Made by a program: the position numbers and the translations under genes. DNA of 64,000 nucleotides from SpSt-583 sp034434015 (GTDB lineage Bacteria; Chloroflexota; Anaerolineae; Anaerolineales; UBA6663). Location of the stretch: assembly GCA_034434015.1 (NCBI GenBank), contig DAOUAB010000229.1, positions 1-64,000 on the forward strand. The letters are read 5' to 3'. Position 1 is the first letter of the stretch. Each line of letters starts with the position of its first letter. This document shows positions 1 to 8,509 of this stretch, one piece after another. The notes beneath the pieces are model-generated. The model worked only from the letters and a program-made list of their open reading frames with translations, was not told the origin of the DNA and ran no database searches.

Positions 1-2
1 CC

Positions 3-383
3 GATCACCTGCCGGCACATCTGGCCGCGGCCCTGGCCACCACCCGCGAGAGCACCCAGGCCCAGGCCGAGCGCATCGGTCCGGCCACGGCCCAGGTGGT
101 GGCCGAACTTCTGGCCCACCGGCCGCTGGACCGACTGCGCAACGCGGTGCGGGTCCTGGCACTGGCCGAGCGCTACACGCCCGCCCGGCTGGAAGCCGCT
201 TGCCGCCGCGGGCTGGCCTTTGGAGACACCGGCCTGCCCGCCCTCAAACGCATCCTGGCGGAAGGCTTGGACCAAGTGGAACTCCTCACCCCGGCGGCCA
301 GCGTTCTACCTGAGCAGCCGCTCTTTGCCCGGACCCCGGCGGAACTGGCCGAAGCCATCTTGGGAGGGGCGGCATGGAACTGA
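3..383 (+). CDS. istA: IS21-family transposase IstA, C-terminal end (partial)
   Basis: The window opens inside this gene; only the last 126 residues are present. The reading frame is open from the first base and ends in TGA overlapping the start of the IstB gene by 10 bp, the usual istA-istB arrangement of IS21 elements. The visible part is the family's helical C-terminal region after the DDE catalytic core, with the typical stretch LERYTP-like 'LAERYTPARLEAACRRGLAF'. No catalytic residues can be judged because they lie upstream of the window. Identity rests on this tail and on the intact helper gene next to it. Confidence 0.85.
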   Translation, partial: DHLPAHLAAALATTRESTQAQAERIGPATAQVVAELLAHRPLDRLRNAVRVLALAERYTPARLEAACRRGLAFGDTGLPALKRILAEGLDQVELLTPAASVLPEQPLFARTPAELAEAILGGAAWN

Positions 384-1150
384 AACAGCATCTGATCCCG
401 CAGCTCAAGGCTCTGCGGCTGTCCGGCATCCTGGACACGCTGGACACGCGCATCCACCAGGCCGTGGATGAACGCTGGACCTATGGCGACTTCCTGGCCC
501 GTCTCCTGGAAGACGAAGTGGAGCGCCGCCAGCAAAAGCAGTTGGCACTCCGCGTCCGCCGCGCCGATTTGCCCAACGACAAAACCCTGGAAAGCTACGA
601 TTTCACCGCGGTCCCCAGCCTGAACCGCCAACTGCTCTACGAGCTCGCCACCGGCAACTACATCCGCGAACACCGCAACGTCTTGCTCTGCGGCCCGACC
701 GGCGTGGGCAAAACCCATCTGGCCCAGGCCTTGGCGCATGAAGCCTGCCGGCGCGGCTTTGACGTGCTCTTCTCTAACGCCCACAAAATGCTGCGCCATC
801 TCCAGGCCGGCCGCGCCGACAACTCCTACGACAAACGGCTGGCGCAATACGTGCGCGCCGACTTGCTGGTGATCGACGACTTCGGCCTCAAGCCGCTCGC
901 CCCAGCCAACGCCGAAGACCTGTATGACGTGATCGACGAGCGTTACGCCGGCGCCGGGGCGATCCTGCTTACCAGCAATCGCGCGCCGGCGGAGTGGGCG
1001 GCCTGGTTCGCCAATCCGCTCCTGGCCTCGGCCGGCCTTGATCGCCTGGCCCACAACGCCCATGTGATCGTGGTGAACACTGCCAGCTACCGAGCCCGTG
1101 GCCACCGGCGGCTGGAGGAGGTGGGGATTACCCTGGACACCCCCAGGTAG
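374..1150 (+). CDS. istB: IS21 helper ATPase IstB
   Basis: AAA+ ATPase that assembles on target DNA and recruits the IstA transposase. At 258 residues it matches the normal IstB length. Walker A GPTGVGKT is at residues 107-114, Walker B LLVIDD at about 164-169, and a sensor-like TSN follows near 210. The N-terminal IstB domain lies before the P-loop. The ATG overlaps the end of istA, implying translational coupling. The gene looks intact, so the element may still be functional if its upstream part (outside the window) is whole. Confidence 0.95.
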   Translation: MELKQHLIPQLKALRLSGILDTLDTRIHQAVDERWTYGDFLARLLEDEVERRQQKQLALRVRRADLPNDKTLESYDFTAVPSLNRQLLYELATGNYIREHRNVLLCGPTGVGKTHLAQALAHEACRRGFDVLFSNAHKMLRHLQAGRADNSYDKRLAQYVRADLLVIDDFGLKPLAPANAEDLYDVIDERYAGAGAILLTSNRAPAEWAAWFANPLLASAGLDRLAHNAHVIVVNTASYRARGHRRLEEVGITLDTPR

Positions 1151-1231
1151 GTCCGCGCGACGCTCAGCCCCAGGGTCTTCCCACTGGCCGACCCGTTCAA
1201 GGGGATGAGCCCGTTTGGCATAAACCGGATG

Positions 1232-1273
1232 CTGGATGGGGTGCCCCCGAAAAACGGGGGACACCCCATCCAG
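1232..1273. repeat. Perfect-stem palindrome at the IS21 right end
   Basis: An 18-bp left arm (CTGGATGGGGTGCCCCCG) and its complement, with one bulged A, flank an AAAAA loop. It lies 80 bp downstream of istB. Read on the minus strand the right half begins TGTCCCCCG, a plausible IS21-type TGT terminus, so the element may end near 1263. The palindrome extends past that point, so the exact boundary is uncertain. It could equally serve as a transcription terminator for istAB. Confidence 0.6.
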
Positions 1274-1374
1274 AGCAACCTATTTATTCCGCACGGCGCA
1301 CCGCGCCCTTGAGCGCGCCGATCCAGCCGGAAAGGCACCGGGCACAGAGCGCGCGCTGGCCAAAATATGTGAGT

Positions 1375-1596
1375 TCACCACCGACAACCAACGGCCTTAC
1401 TCAACCCGAGCACACGCCAGGCCGGGGCTAAACGCTGGCCCAGTTTGGCCGAGGGTGCCCGGCCCTCTTTAGCCGAGGATTGACACAACAGCGAGTTGAG
1501 GTAGGCGAGTTCCTTTTCCCGGGCGACAAACACTTCCGGGCCCTCCGATTGATACGAAGCATCACTCAGATTATTATAATCTGCAAGGGCTATCAT
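1375..1596 (-). pseudogene. Possible 5' remnant of an AAA/NACHT-type ATPase gene
   Basis: A short minus-strand frame encodes 73 residues. The segment VFVAREKELAYLNSLL (about residues 22-37) resembles the 'FVARExELxxL' opening of large AAA/STAND regulatory ATPases, which continue directly into a P-loop. No P-loop follows; the frame runs into unrecognisable sequence and then the IS21 end. I read it as the 5' stump of a gene truncated by insertion or deletion. The rest of the interval between the IS end and the integrase shows nothing recognisable. Confidence 0.3.
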
Positions 1597-1608
1597 GGCA
1601 GCGCTCCA

Positions 1609-2601
1609 TTACAGCCGCCAATTGTCCGCCGGGCTGGCCCGCCGGTGGGCGTCCTGCACGTCGACCTGGGCGATGCGGGCGTAGTGCTGGACCATCTCCA
1701 GCGAGCGATGGCCCAGCAGCGCCTGCAGGGTAAACAGGTCGCCGCCCGAACGCAGATACGTGATCGCGAAGGTGTGTCGGAAACGATGGGGATGGCAGTG
1801 GCCAATCCCGGCCCGCTGGCCGGCGCGCTCAATCAGCTTGAGCAGCACGTCGCGCTTGAGTGTCCGGTTGAACTTGCCGATGAAGAGCGGCGCCTCCGGG
1901 TCCCGGCCATCTTCGCGCTCGGCCAGATAGCGCCAGACGGCCCGGCGCGCGGCCTTGCCCAGGTAGACGAAACGGCCTTTGCCGCCCTTGGCGCCGCCGG
2001 CCCGGCCATGTTTGACGTGCACCTTGCCGGTCGCCTGTTCGAGGTCCCCGACTTGCAGGCTGCACAACTCGCCGGCCCGCAGGCCGGTGTCCACCAGCAT
2101 CAGGATCAGAGCCCGGTCGCGGTTGGCCGTCGGCCGGCGCATCACGAACTTGCGGCGGGCGTCCGTCTTGGCCTCGCGCGAGTACTCGCACGCCTTCAAC
2201 AGGCGTTCAATCTCTTCTTTGGTAAAGGCTTCGACCGGAGGGTATTTGAACTTCGGCGCCGGCACGCCCTTCATCGGGTTCTCGAAGTGGAATTCCGTGC
2301 TGGCCCAGCGGAAGAAGGCCGACAGGCTGACCCAGATGTTGCGGAGCGTTTTCGAGGAGAGCGGCGCGGTGCTGCCGCCTAGCCGGCGGGGTTTGTAGTC
2401 TGAGCGCATCCAGGCCAGGTAGGCGCGCAGGTCGGCGGTGGGGATGTTCTGCACCTCCCGTTCCCCGATATGGTTGGCGAAGACTGTCAGGTGATCTTTG
2501 TGGGCATACAGGGTCGCGGCGCTGAGCGCCTCGGCCGTTTTGTATTGCAGGAAGCCTTCAATTGCTATTCCGAGTTTTAGCCTCTGCAGACTGCGGTTCA
2601 T
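1609..2601 (-). CDS. Tyrosine recombinase / integrase (XerD-like)
   Basis: Site-specific recombinase of 330 residues with an N-terminal SAM-like core-binding domain (about 1-115) and a C-terminal catalytic domain. The full catalytic set is visible: Arg175 in TGLRAGEL, His272 and Arg275 in HPHRFRHTF, His298 in LLGHRS, and Tyr307 in VQHYARI. Length and layout fit chromosomal-island and transposon integrases. A half-tRNA-Met with conserved anticodon loop lies 93 bp upstream of its start, as expected for an integrase beside its attachment core. The gene appears intact. Confidence 0.93.
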   Translation of the reverse strand: MNRSLQRLKLGIAIEGFLQYKTAEALSAATLYAHKDHLTVFANHIGEREVQNIPTADLRAYLAWMRSDYKPRRLGGSTAPLSSKTLRNIWVSLSAFFRWASTEFHFENPMKGVPAPKFKYPPVEAFTKEEIERLLKACEYSREAKTDARRKFVMRRPTANRDRALILMLVDTGLRAGELCSLQVGDLEQATGKVHVKHGRAGGAKGGKGRFVYLGKAARRAVWRYLAEREDGRDPEAPLFIGKFNRTLKRDVLLKLIERAGQRAGIGHCHPHRFRHTFAITYLRSGGDLFTLQALLGHRSLEMVQHYARIAQVDVQDAHRRASPADNWRL

Positions 2602-2660
2602 TTCGGGATCCTCCGTTATAGTGGGTCTCCCGAACTCGAGTCCGCTGGGCCAATGAAAAC

Positions 2661-2683
2661 ACCCTAGCCTTTTGGACTAGGGT
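2661..2683 (-). terminator. Hairpin terminator downstream of the tRNA remnant
   Basis: Arms ACCCTAG and CTAGGGT enclose a 9-nt loop. Read on the minus strand the stem is followed by GTTTTC, resembling an intrinsic terminator. It sits about 10 bp beyond the 3' end of the half-tRNA, so it is probably the original tRNA terminator. Confidence 0.6.
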
Positions 2684-2694
2684 GCCTCTCAGAG

Positions 2695-2736
2695 TAGCGG
2701 GGGTTGGATTCGAACCAACGACCTCCGGGTTATGAG
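2695..2736 (-). tRNA. 3' half of a tRNA-Met (CAT anticodon); probable att core
   Basis: On the minus strand the segment reads as a complete tRNA 3' half: anticodon loop CTCATAA, stem strand CCCGG, variable loop AGGTC, T-arm GTTGG-TTCGAAT-CCAAC, acceptor strand CCCCGCT and discriminator A. The 5' half is absent: the five bases before the anticodon loop (GAGAA) cannot pair with CCCGG, and no TAGCGGGG-type 5' acceptor strand is seen. The break at the anticodon loop is where many tyrosine integrases cross over in tRNA genes, so I interpret this as an attR- or attP-type core beside the integrase. Not a functional tRNA. Confidence 0.7.
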
Positions 2737-3052
2737 TTCTCATCCTGAGAGACAGGCCTTAGTCCAATCGAACATGACGCTGAGCCTGGCCCGACGCACT
2801 CAAGCCCGAATAGACCTTGAGTGTGCTGATTGCGAATCAGTATAGCGTATGTTGAATCGAATGCAAGAGTGAATTTGGATGCACGCGCCATTTTCCTGGA
2901 ACCAGAGTCCGTAAAGCCAAACGACCACCACTGGTCGAGCAAAGTATTTCAGGGCTTTGCTCCTTTATCTTCGTACCACAACCGCACGTTTTGACCCTGG
3001 CGACGACACCGCCTGACAGGGTGCTCTCGTCGTTTGCCGTTGCCCAGCAGCG

Positions 3053-3102
3053 AATTTCGGGCTACCCGTATTTGCCCACCGATTTTCGGGTAGCCCGAAT
3101 TT
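3053..3102. repeat. 16-bp perfect inverted repeat with 18-nt spacer
   Basis: AATTTCGGGCTACCCG and its exact complement CGGGTAGCCCGAATTT flank an 18-nt spacer. It lies in roughly 770 bp without convincing genes between the half-tRNA and the second recombinase. It could be a recombinase binding site, a miniature-transposon remnant or an RNA hairpin. No coding sequence is supported around it. Confidence 0.6.
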
Positions 3103-3509
3103 ACGCTCCCCCGTCGGCGGCTCCCGGCGGCCGGCAGCCAAACAAAGCCCCATGCACCTGAATTTCGTGGAGAGTTCGGAGAAATCTCGGAGGCTTTTCG
3201 GATGTCGCGACACGATTCTGCGATAGGCTGCGTCTCGACTTCTCTCGGCATCGGGTGTGCTGTCAGGATGAGTGACCGGCACCTGGTGCCCCTGGCTGTG
3301 TGCAGACATGGCCGTACGAGTCGCGAGGCCGGCGTCCCCCTCGCCCGGATGACTCGGACCCAGGCCGCGGGCGCATTTACCAGGCGAAAGGCTGGTCTGC
3401 ATGGCAGTTGACCGGGTTTGCGTGAGTGGAGAAGAACGACCTAAACAGACGAAACGGGTTCGCCATTTGACAAAACCGTTCGTCGCTCAGATTGGCCCAG
3501 GAGGCAGGC

Positions 3510-4451
3510 ATGGCATCACTCAAAGGGCAGGTGACTTATTGTTTGAACTCGCTCCAGGCGTACGGGAGCAGCCGGAGGCAGGCGCTCCGACAGGGCACCG
3601 CCGAGCAGTCCATTTATTCGTTCCGCACGATGCAGACGTATTGCCAACTTAATGTGACTTTTGCCGAATGGTGCCAGGACGAACACGGCGCCCGGCGCCT
3701 GGGAGACATTACCCCGGCCATGGCGGAAGCGTTTGTGGCCAGCCTGCGGGAACGCGCTTTGTCCCCCGCCACCATCAACACGTACGTATGCGCCATCAAG
3801 AAGCTGGACACCGGGCTCCGCAAATTAGGCTGGCGCCGGCGCAACGCCGAGCCCTTCGTTTTAGAGTTTGCAGGCCGCAGCGCGGATGCAGTGCCTAATC
3901 CTTATTCTCCCGAAAATGCGGAGCAGTTGATTGCGGGCCTCCATAAGATTGACCCCCAGTATGGACAGGTGGCCCGCCTTCAGCGGGTGAGCGGGTTACG
4001 GGTCAGCGAAGCCGTCCATCTTCAGGCGGAACTGATCGCTCTGGACGGGAGTTGGGTCACGCTGCAAGGGTCTGGCATCCACACCAAGGGCGGGCGCCCT
4101 CGGCGGGTGCCCATTCTTCCCAGACATCAACCATTACTCGTCCAGCTGCGAGCGCAGGGGCTCGCTCACCTGGACCTGCACGTGTTCCAACAGCGGCAAT
4201 CGCTCACGGCCGCCGTCAAACGCGCAACCAGCCGCTTGGTCGCCCGACTGAACATCCAGATCGGCGATGGCACACACTCACTGCGCAAGCTGTATGCCAA
4301 TGAGTTGTACCAGTATCTCCGTCATGAGAAAGCCATGTCCGACGGGGAAGCCCGCCAGGTCGTCAGCCAGGCACTGGGCCACAACCGCTTGGACGTATTG
4401 AAGGCGTATCTGGCTGAAGTCACGATCTCGGATCCAGGCCACAGGGCTTGA
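3510..4451 (+). CDS. Tyrosine recombinase / integrase (second, divergent)
   Basis: Recombinase of 313 residues. I chose the ATG preceded by a GGAGG box about 7 bp upstream; a TTG further upstream would add six residues. Catalytic positions visible are Arg164 (SGLRVSEA), Lys193 (HTKGGRPRR), His256 and Arg259 (THSLRKLYAN), His291 (ALGHNRL) and Tyr300 (LKAYLAEV). The HSLRK box and the sequence around it differ from the first integrase, and the genes face opposite ways, so they are likely from separate elements. The cargo associated with it is not obvious. Confidence 0.88.
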   Translation: MASLKGQVTYCLNSLQAYGSSRRQALRQGTAEQSIYSFRTMQTYCQLNVTFAEWCQDEHGARRLGDITPAMAEAFVASLRERALSPATINTYVCAIKKLDTGLRKLGWRRRNAEPFVLEFAGRSADAVPNPYSPENAEQLIAGLHKIDPQYGQVARLQRVSGLRVSEAVHLQAELIALDGSWVTLQGSGIHTKGGRPRRVPILPRHQPLLVQLRAQGLAHLDLHVFQQRQSLTAAVKRATSRLVARLNIQIGDGTHSLRKLYANELYQYLRHEKAMSDGEARQVVSQALGHNRLDVLKAYLAEVTISDPGHRA

Positions 4452-4517
4452 CTGTCTTCACCGGAACGCTCGGGCTGCCTCCGTACTTATGGCCCAGCTA
4501 TGTAAGCTGGGTCATTG

Positions 4518-4559
4518 CCATAGAAGCCCGGCGGCTGGTCAGCCGCCGGGCTTCTATGG
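4518..4559. terminator. Long GC-rich hairpin after the second integrase
   Basis: A 19-bp perfect stem (left arm starts CCATAGAAGCCC) closes a GGTC tetraloop about 65 bp after the integrase stop. No clear T-run follows, so it may act as a terminator, a recombination structure or an RNA stabiliser. The next 240 bp show nothing I recognise. Confidence 0.55.
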
Positions 4560-4799
4560 GAGGAGGTCCAACCCACTTCGGGAAGTCACCCCGAAGCGCC
4601 CACCCAGATAATCGGCAGTGTGAAGGCGAGGCTGCTCCACAATACGGCCAGCCCTAAATGTGGGCAACCCGTGGCCGGATCAAGTGTCGCGCTCGTCCGG
4701 CACTTACCGCTAAAATCCCTGGCCGCTGTCCTGGAGGATGGGTTGACGTGTGAGCCCTGCGCCAGGAAGAGCGACCGGAACTTAAGGGTGTTGGCGGCC

Positions 4800-5060
4800 A
4801 GTTGCTCGTGGTTGCCATCTCGATCAGGCGGCCGTCCAGCATCACGATAATGTTCTCGGCCTTGCGGATTGTGTCGGAGCGGTGGGTGACGAAGACGGCC
4901 GCAGGTCGAAGATCGGTCGCTTGCCGAGCGGGTCCAGGCTGGCGGTTAGCCTGTCAAGGATGATGAGCGGTGAGTCGTGGTCGAGCAGCCCGCCAACGCC
5001 GGCCGCTGCCACAGGCCACCCGAGAGGTCCGTCACCCGCCGAACCCCAAGCCGACGATCG
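4800..5060 (-). pseudogene. Decayed ABC-transporter ATP-binding domain
   Basis: Minus-strand translation in shifting frames recovers pieces of an ABC ATPase in the right order: signature motif DLSGGLWQRPALA, Walker B and D-loop LIILDRLTASLD, H-loop VFVTHRSDTIRKAE and the tail IIVMLDGRLIEM. At least two frameshifts break the frame and the Walker A part is not recognisable further upstream. The best match in style is the C-terminal half of an exporter-type (MsbA-like) ATPase. This is a relic. Confidence 0.65.
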
Positions 5061-5279
5061 TGCTAGGCTGGCGTCGGCGAAATACAGAGCCTTGAGTGAG
5101 TCAATGTGTGTGGGGTAGCCTGCCAGGCGGCGATTTTATCCTGGAGTGTCTCTGAGATGGCGGACCCAACCTTCTCGTCCTCAGCGTCCACGCGTTCTCA
5201 TGCAGCTAAGGGCCTCGGACAGGAAAGGCGGGATCTTGTGGCAGGCCCGGGTGAGCATCACCTTCCACGGTCCGGGGGA

Positions 5280-5335
5280 TTGACAAAAGGGCAGTTCTGA
5301 ATAAGATATGCATATCTGAGTATACGTTCAGGTAT
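5280..5335 (+). promoter_or_regulatory. Promoter and ArsR/SmtB-type operator
   Basis: TTGACA (5280-5285) and TAAGAT (5302-5307) form a good sigma-70-like promoter with 16-bp spacing. Immediately downstream lies an imperfect inverted repeat, ATATCTGA-N6-TTCAGGTAT (about 5312-5335), resembling SmtB/CzrA operators, ending a few bases before the ArsR start codon. Repressor binding there would block transcription of the regulator and the ATPase, giving metal-induced autoregulation. Confidence 0.6.
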
Positions 5336-5339
5336 TTCT

Positions 5340-5654
5340 ATGATGATCGCCACAGCCAAGACCCACCTCCTCGACGAACGGACCGCTGCGCAAGTCGCGG
5401 AACTGTTCCGCGCGTTCAGCGACTCCAGCCGAGTGCGCATCATCGCCGCCCTGGCCGATGGAGAAATGAACGTGAGCGCTCTGGCCCAGGCTGCCAACGT
5501 CAGCGAGTCGGCGGTTTCTCACCACATGCGCGGCCTGCGACAGATGCGCCTGGTCCGGGCCCGCAAGGAAGGGCGTCAGGTCTTTTACGCTCTGGACGAC
5601 GACCATGTGGCGGCGCTATTCCGGCAGGGGCTGGAGCACGTCCGGCATGGATAG
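5340..5654 (+). CDS. ArsR/SmtB-family metal-responsive repressor
   Basis: Winged-helix repressor of 104 residues. The DNA-recognition segment is NVSESAVSHHMRGLRQMRLV. The last helix has DDDHVAALFRQGLEHVRHG, which places Asp, His, His and His like the alpha-5 zinc site of SmtB/CzrA; the Cys-containing alpha-3 site is absent. It should therefore sense Zn(II), Co(II) or a similar divalent metal. It heads a run that includes a P1B-4 ATPase, and the operator upstream supports autoregulation. The next gene overlaps its stop. Confidence 0.9.
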   Translation: MMIATAKTHLLDERTAAQVAELFRAFSDSSRVRIIAALADGEMNVSALAQAANVSESAVSHHMRGLRQMRLVRARKEGRQVFYALDDDHVAALFRQGLEHVRHG

Positions 5655-5967
5655 TCCCCAGAGTAGACGCTGGGCGCTGGCCGTGATTATCGGCCTGGTC
5701 CTCGCCGGACTGATCGGCCACCTGCTCCTGGCGGCGGCCTGTCCGGCGCCGGAACGGGCCCGCCCCGCATGTCCGGATGTTTCCCAGGCAGCGGGCGAAC
5801 TCGACCCCGGGACGTGCGCCCTGCACGCCGGATTTCAAGCGCCGCTGGCAATCCCGCTAAGCCTTCCACTGGCCCTGGTGCTGTTGGCGTTGGTCTGGCC
5901 GCGCCCCCGCGATCCAGAGACGCCGCGTTTCGCCTTCTTCCGTCCCCCCGTCGCCCTCTCAGCCTAG
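5647..5967 (+). CDS. Small two-helix membrane protein, unknown
   Basis: 106 residues beginning 8 bp before the upstream regulator ends, so probably translationally coupled. Two hydrophobic segments (about 10-30 and 68-84) bracket an extracytoplasmic loop containing three cysteines (ACPAP, ACPD, TCALH). I recognise no family. Its place between the repressor and the metal ATPase suggests an accessory in the efflux operon, for instance a metal-binding loop protein, but that is inference from position. Confidence 0.6.
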   Translation: MDSPQSRRWALAVIIGLVLAGLIGHLLLAAACPAPERARPACPDVSQAAGELDPGTCALHAGFQAPLAIPLSLPLALVLLALVWPRPRDPETPRFAFFRPPVALSA

Positions 5968-6056
5968 CGCCGCGCCTGCCGCCGGCGTCTGTATGTCTTG
6001 TGGCTCGCTTTCTGCCAGGGCGAGCCTGGAACTTGGTGTTGCTTTGGAGTGCCTGA

Positions 6057-8399
6057 ATGTCCGAGAAAACGATTGAACTGGAGATCCCCGTGCTCCTGCC
6101 CGGGGTCGAGACCGATGATGACAGTTGCCTGGACCGGCTGGAGGCGGCCCTGCGCCACCAGAGAGGCCTGCTGCGCGTTCACCTCGAGCGCGAGAAACGG
6201 CCGGTCACCCTGTGCCTGCACTATGACCCCAACCTGATGAGCGTCGCGGATGTGAAACGCGCCGCCCAGCGTGCCGGCGCCCAAATCGCCAACCGCTTTC
6301 ACCATGACCTGCTCGCCATCGAGGGCATGGACTGCTCCGATTGCATCAAGGTCATCGAGCACGGCGTGGGCCGAATGCCGGGCGTCCTGGCTGTGAGTGT
6401 GAATTACCCGTCGCAGAAGCTGCGGGTGGAGTACGACACGGAGGCCACCAGCCGCGCGGCGATTGAGAAGCGCGTGCGCGGGCTGGGCTACACCGTCGCC
6501 GCCGAGGGCTGGCGAAGCTGGTATCAGGAGAATCGCGAGATCCTGTTCAGCGTCACCGCCGGCGTCCTGGTCGCCATCGGCTGGGTGGGGGAGACGTTCC
6601 TCGGCCTGCCCGCCCTCGTGGCCACCGTGCTCTACCTGGCCGCCTATGTCTTTGGCGGCTGGGACGTGTCCCGCCACGCCTGGCATGCAGTGAAGGAGCG
6701 CCACTTCGATACCGATCTGCTCATGGTCATGGCCGCCCTCGGCGCCGCGTTCCTGGGTGAGTTCGCCGAGGGCGCCTTCCTGCTCTTCCTCTTCAGCCTG
6801 GGCCATGCGCTCGAAGAACGGGCGCTTGACCGCGCCCGTCAGGCGGTGCGGGCGCTGGCGGACCTGGCACCCAAGACTGCCCTGGTGAGACGCGGCGAGC
6901 GCGAACAGGAATTGCAGGTCGAGGAGCTGCGCCTGGACGACATCGTCGTGGTGAGGCCGGGCACCCGGATCCCGGTCGACGGGGACGTGCTCGCCGGGCA
7001 GTCGGCCGTCAACCAGGCGCCGGTCACGGGCGAGTCCGCGCCCGTGGACAAGGCGCCCGGCGACCGGGTCTTCGCCGGGACGGTGAACGGCGAGGGCGCG
7101 CTGGAGGTAAAAGTGACCCGGCTGGCCCAGGACAGCACCCTGGCGCGGGTCATGAAGATGGTCGAGGAGGCCCAGACCCAGAAGTCCCCAACGCAGCAGA
7201 CGGTGGAGCGCTTCGAGCGTGTGTTTGTGCCGGCGGTGCTCGTCATCACCCTGCTCGTGATCGCCGTGCCGCCCTTGTTTGGCGTGCCCTTCCAGGTGTC
7301 TTTCCTGCGGGCGATGACGCTTCTGGTCGCGGCCTCTCCGTGCGCCCTGGCGCTCGGCACGCCGGCCTCGATCCTGGCCGGGGTCGCGCAGGCCGCGCGC
7401 AACGGCGTTCTGGTCAAAGGCGGCGTCCATCTGGAGAATCTCGGCCGGCTCAAAGCCATCGCCTTCGACAAGACCGGCACCATCACCCACGGTCAGCCGG
7501 AAGTGACCGATGTCGTGGCGTTCGGCGCGCAACTGAAAGACACCCAGCTTCTGTCGATCGCGGGCGCTGTGGAAAACCGCTCCGGCCACCCGCTGGCGCA
7601 GGCCGTCGTGCGCGCGGCCCAAGGCAAAGGGCTGGCGCTTCCCGACCCGGGCGAGGTGGAGTCGCTGACCGGGCGCGGCCTGCGCTCAACCGTCAACGGC
7701 CAAGTGGTGCTGATCGGCAACCCTAAATTGATGGACGAGTCGAATGTGACCGTGTCAGCCGACGCGCAAGCCAGGCTGGAGTCGCTGCAAGGCGAAGGCA
7801 AGACCATCATGCTGGTGGCGGTTGACGGGACCCTGGCCGGCGTGATCGCGGTGGCCGACACGCTCCGCCTCGAGGCGGCGTCGGCGATGGCGGCCCTGAG
7901 GCACCTCGGCGTGCAGGAAACCGTGATGCTCACGGGCGACAACGCCCGGGTGGCGAAAGCGATTGCGGGGAAGGTCGGCCTGACCACCTTCCGCGCCGAC
8001 CTCCTGCCGGAAGACAAAGTGACCACGGTCCGCCAGTTGAATGAGAAGTTCGGTCAGACGGCGATGGTGGGCGACGGCGTAAACGATGCCCCCGCGCTGG
8101 CGAACGCGACCGTCGGCATCGCGATGGGCGGCGCCGGCACGGATGTGGCGCTGGAGACGGCCGACGTGGCCCTGATGGGCGACGATCTCTCGAAGCTGCC
8201 TTTCGCGGTTGGATTGGGCCGCGCCACGCGGGCCATTATTCAGCAGAACCTGTTCATCTCGCTCGGTGTGATCGCACTGCTGGTGATCGCCTCGCTTACC
8301 GGCTGGACCGGCATCGGGATCGCCATCCTGTTTCATGAGGGCAGCACGATTGTGGTAGTGCTGAACGCGCTCCGGCTTCTGGGCTATCGGGCCTCATGA
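6057..8399 (+). CDS. P1B-4-type heavy-metal transporting ATPase
   Basis: Efflux pump of 780 residues. An HMA-like domain carries GMDCSDC (Cys93, Cys96) after a partial preceding ferredoxin-like repeat. The transmembrane metal motif is SPC (427-429) rather than CPC, and the last transmembrane helix has HEGST (760-764). SPC plus HEG(G/S)T is the signature of subtype P1B-4, which exports Co2+, Zn2+, Fe2+ or Ni2+. Phosphorylation motif DKTGT is at 471, with SGHPLA, TGDN and GDGVNDAP following. It lies in one direction with the SmtB-like repressor, consistent with a cobalt/zinc efflux operon. P1B-4 members often lack N-terminal HMA domains, so the intact CxxC is a small oddity. Confidence 0.93.
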   Translation: MSEKTIELEIPVLLPGVETDDDSCLDRLEAALRHQRGLLRVHLEREKRPVTLCLHYDPNLMSVADVKRAAQRAGAQIANRFHHDLLAIEGMDCSDCIKVIEHGVGRMPGVLAVSVNYPSQKLRVEYDTEATSRAAIEKRVRGLGYTVAAEGWRSWYQENREILFSVTAGVLVAIGWVGETFLGLPALVATVLYLAAYVFGGWDVSRHAWHAVKERHFDTDLLMVMAALGAAFLGEFAEGAFLLFLFSLGHALEERALDRARQAVRALADLAPKTALVRRGEREQELQVEELRLDDIVVVRPGTRIPVDGDVLAGQSAVNQAPVTGESAPVDKAPGDRVFAGTVNGEGALEVKVTRLAQDSTLARVMKMVEEAQTQKSPTQQTVERFERVFVPAVLVITLLVIAVPPLFGVPFQVSFLRAMTLLVAASPCALALGTPASILAGVAQAARNGVLVKGGVHLENLGRLKAIAFDKTGTITHGQPEVTDVVAFGAQLKDTQLLSIAGAVENRSGHPLAQAVVRAAQGKGLALPDPGEVESLTGRGLRSTVNGQVVLIGNPKLMDESNVTVSADAQARLESLQGEGKTIMLVAVDGTLAGVIAVADTLRLEAASAMAALRHLGVQETVMLTGDNARVAKAIAGKVGLTTFRADLLPEDKVTTVRQLNEKFGQTAMVGDGVNDAPALANATVGIAMGGAGTDVALETADVALMGDDLSKLPFAVGLGRATRAIIQQNLFISLGVIALLVIASLTGWTGIGIAILFHEGSTIVVVLNALRLLGYRAS

Positions 8400-8509
8400 G
8401 GGACAGGCCGCGGCAGGACGGGCATGAACGGCTGGAATAACGCAGACTGACCGCGCGCAACAGGTGAAGGCGTGCCCGGTTCTGTAACTCTACCAAACAG
8501 GAGGCCTTT

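Noticed and set aside
5964..7622. Long minus-strand frame of 552 residues opposite the first metal ATPase
   Set aside because: It is the antisense of a clear P1B ATPase, with composition (Gly, Arg, His, Gln) typical of shadow frames in GC-rich DNA.
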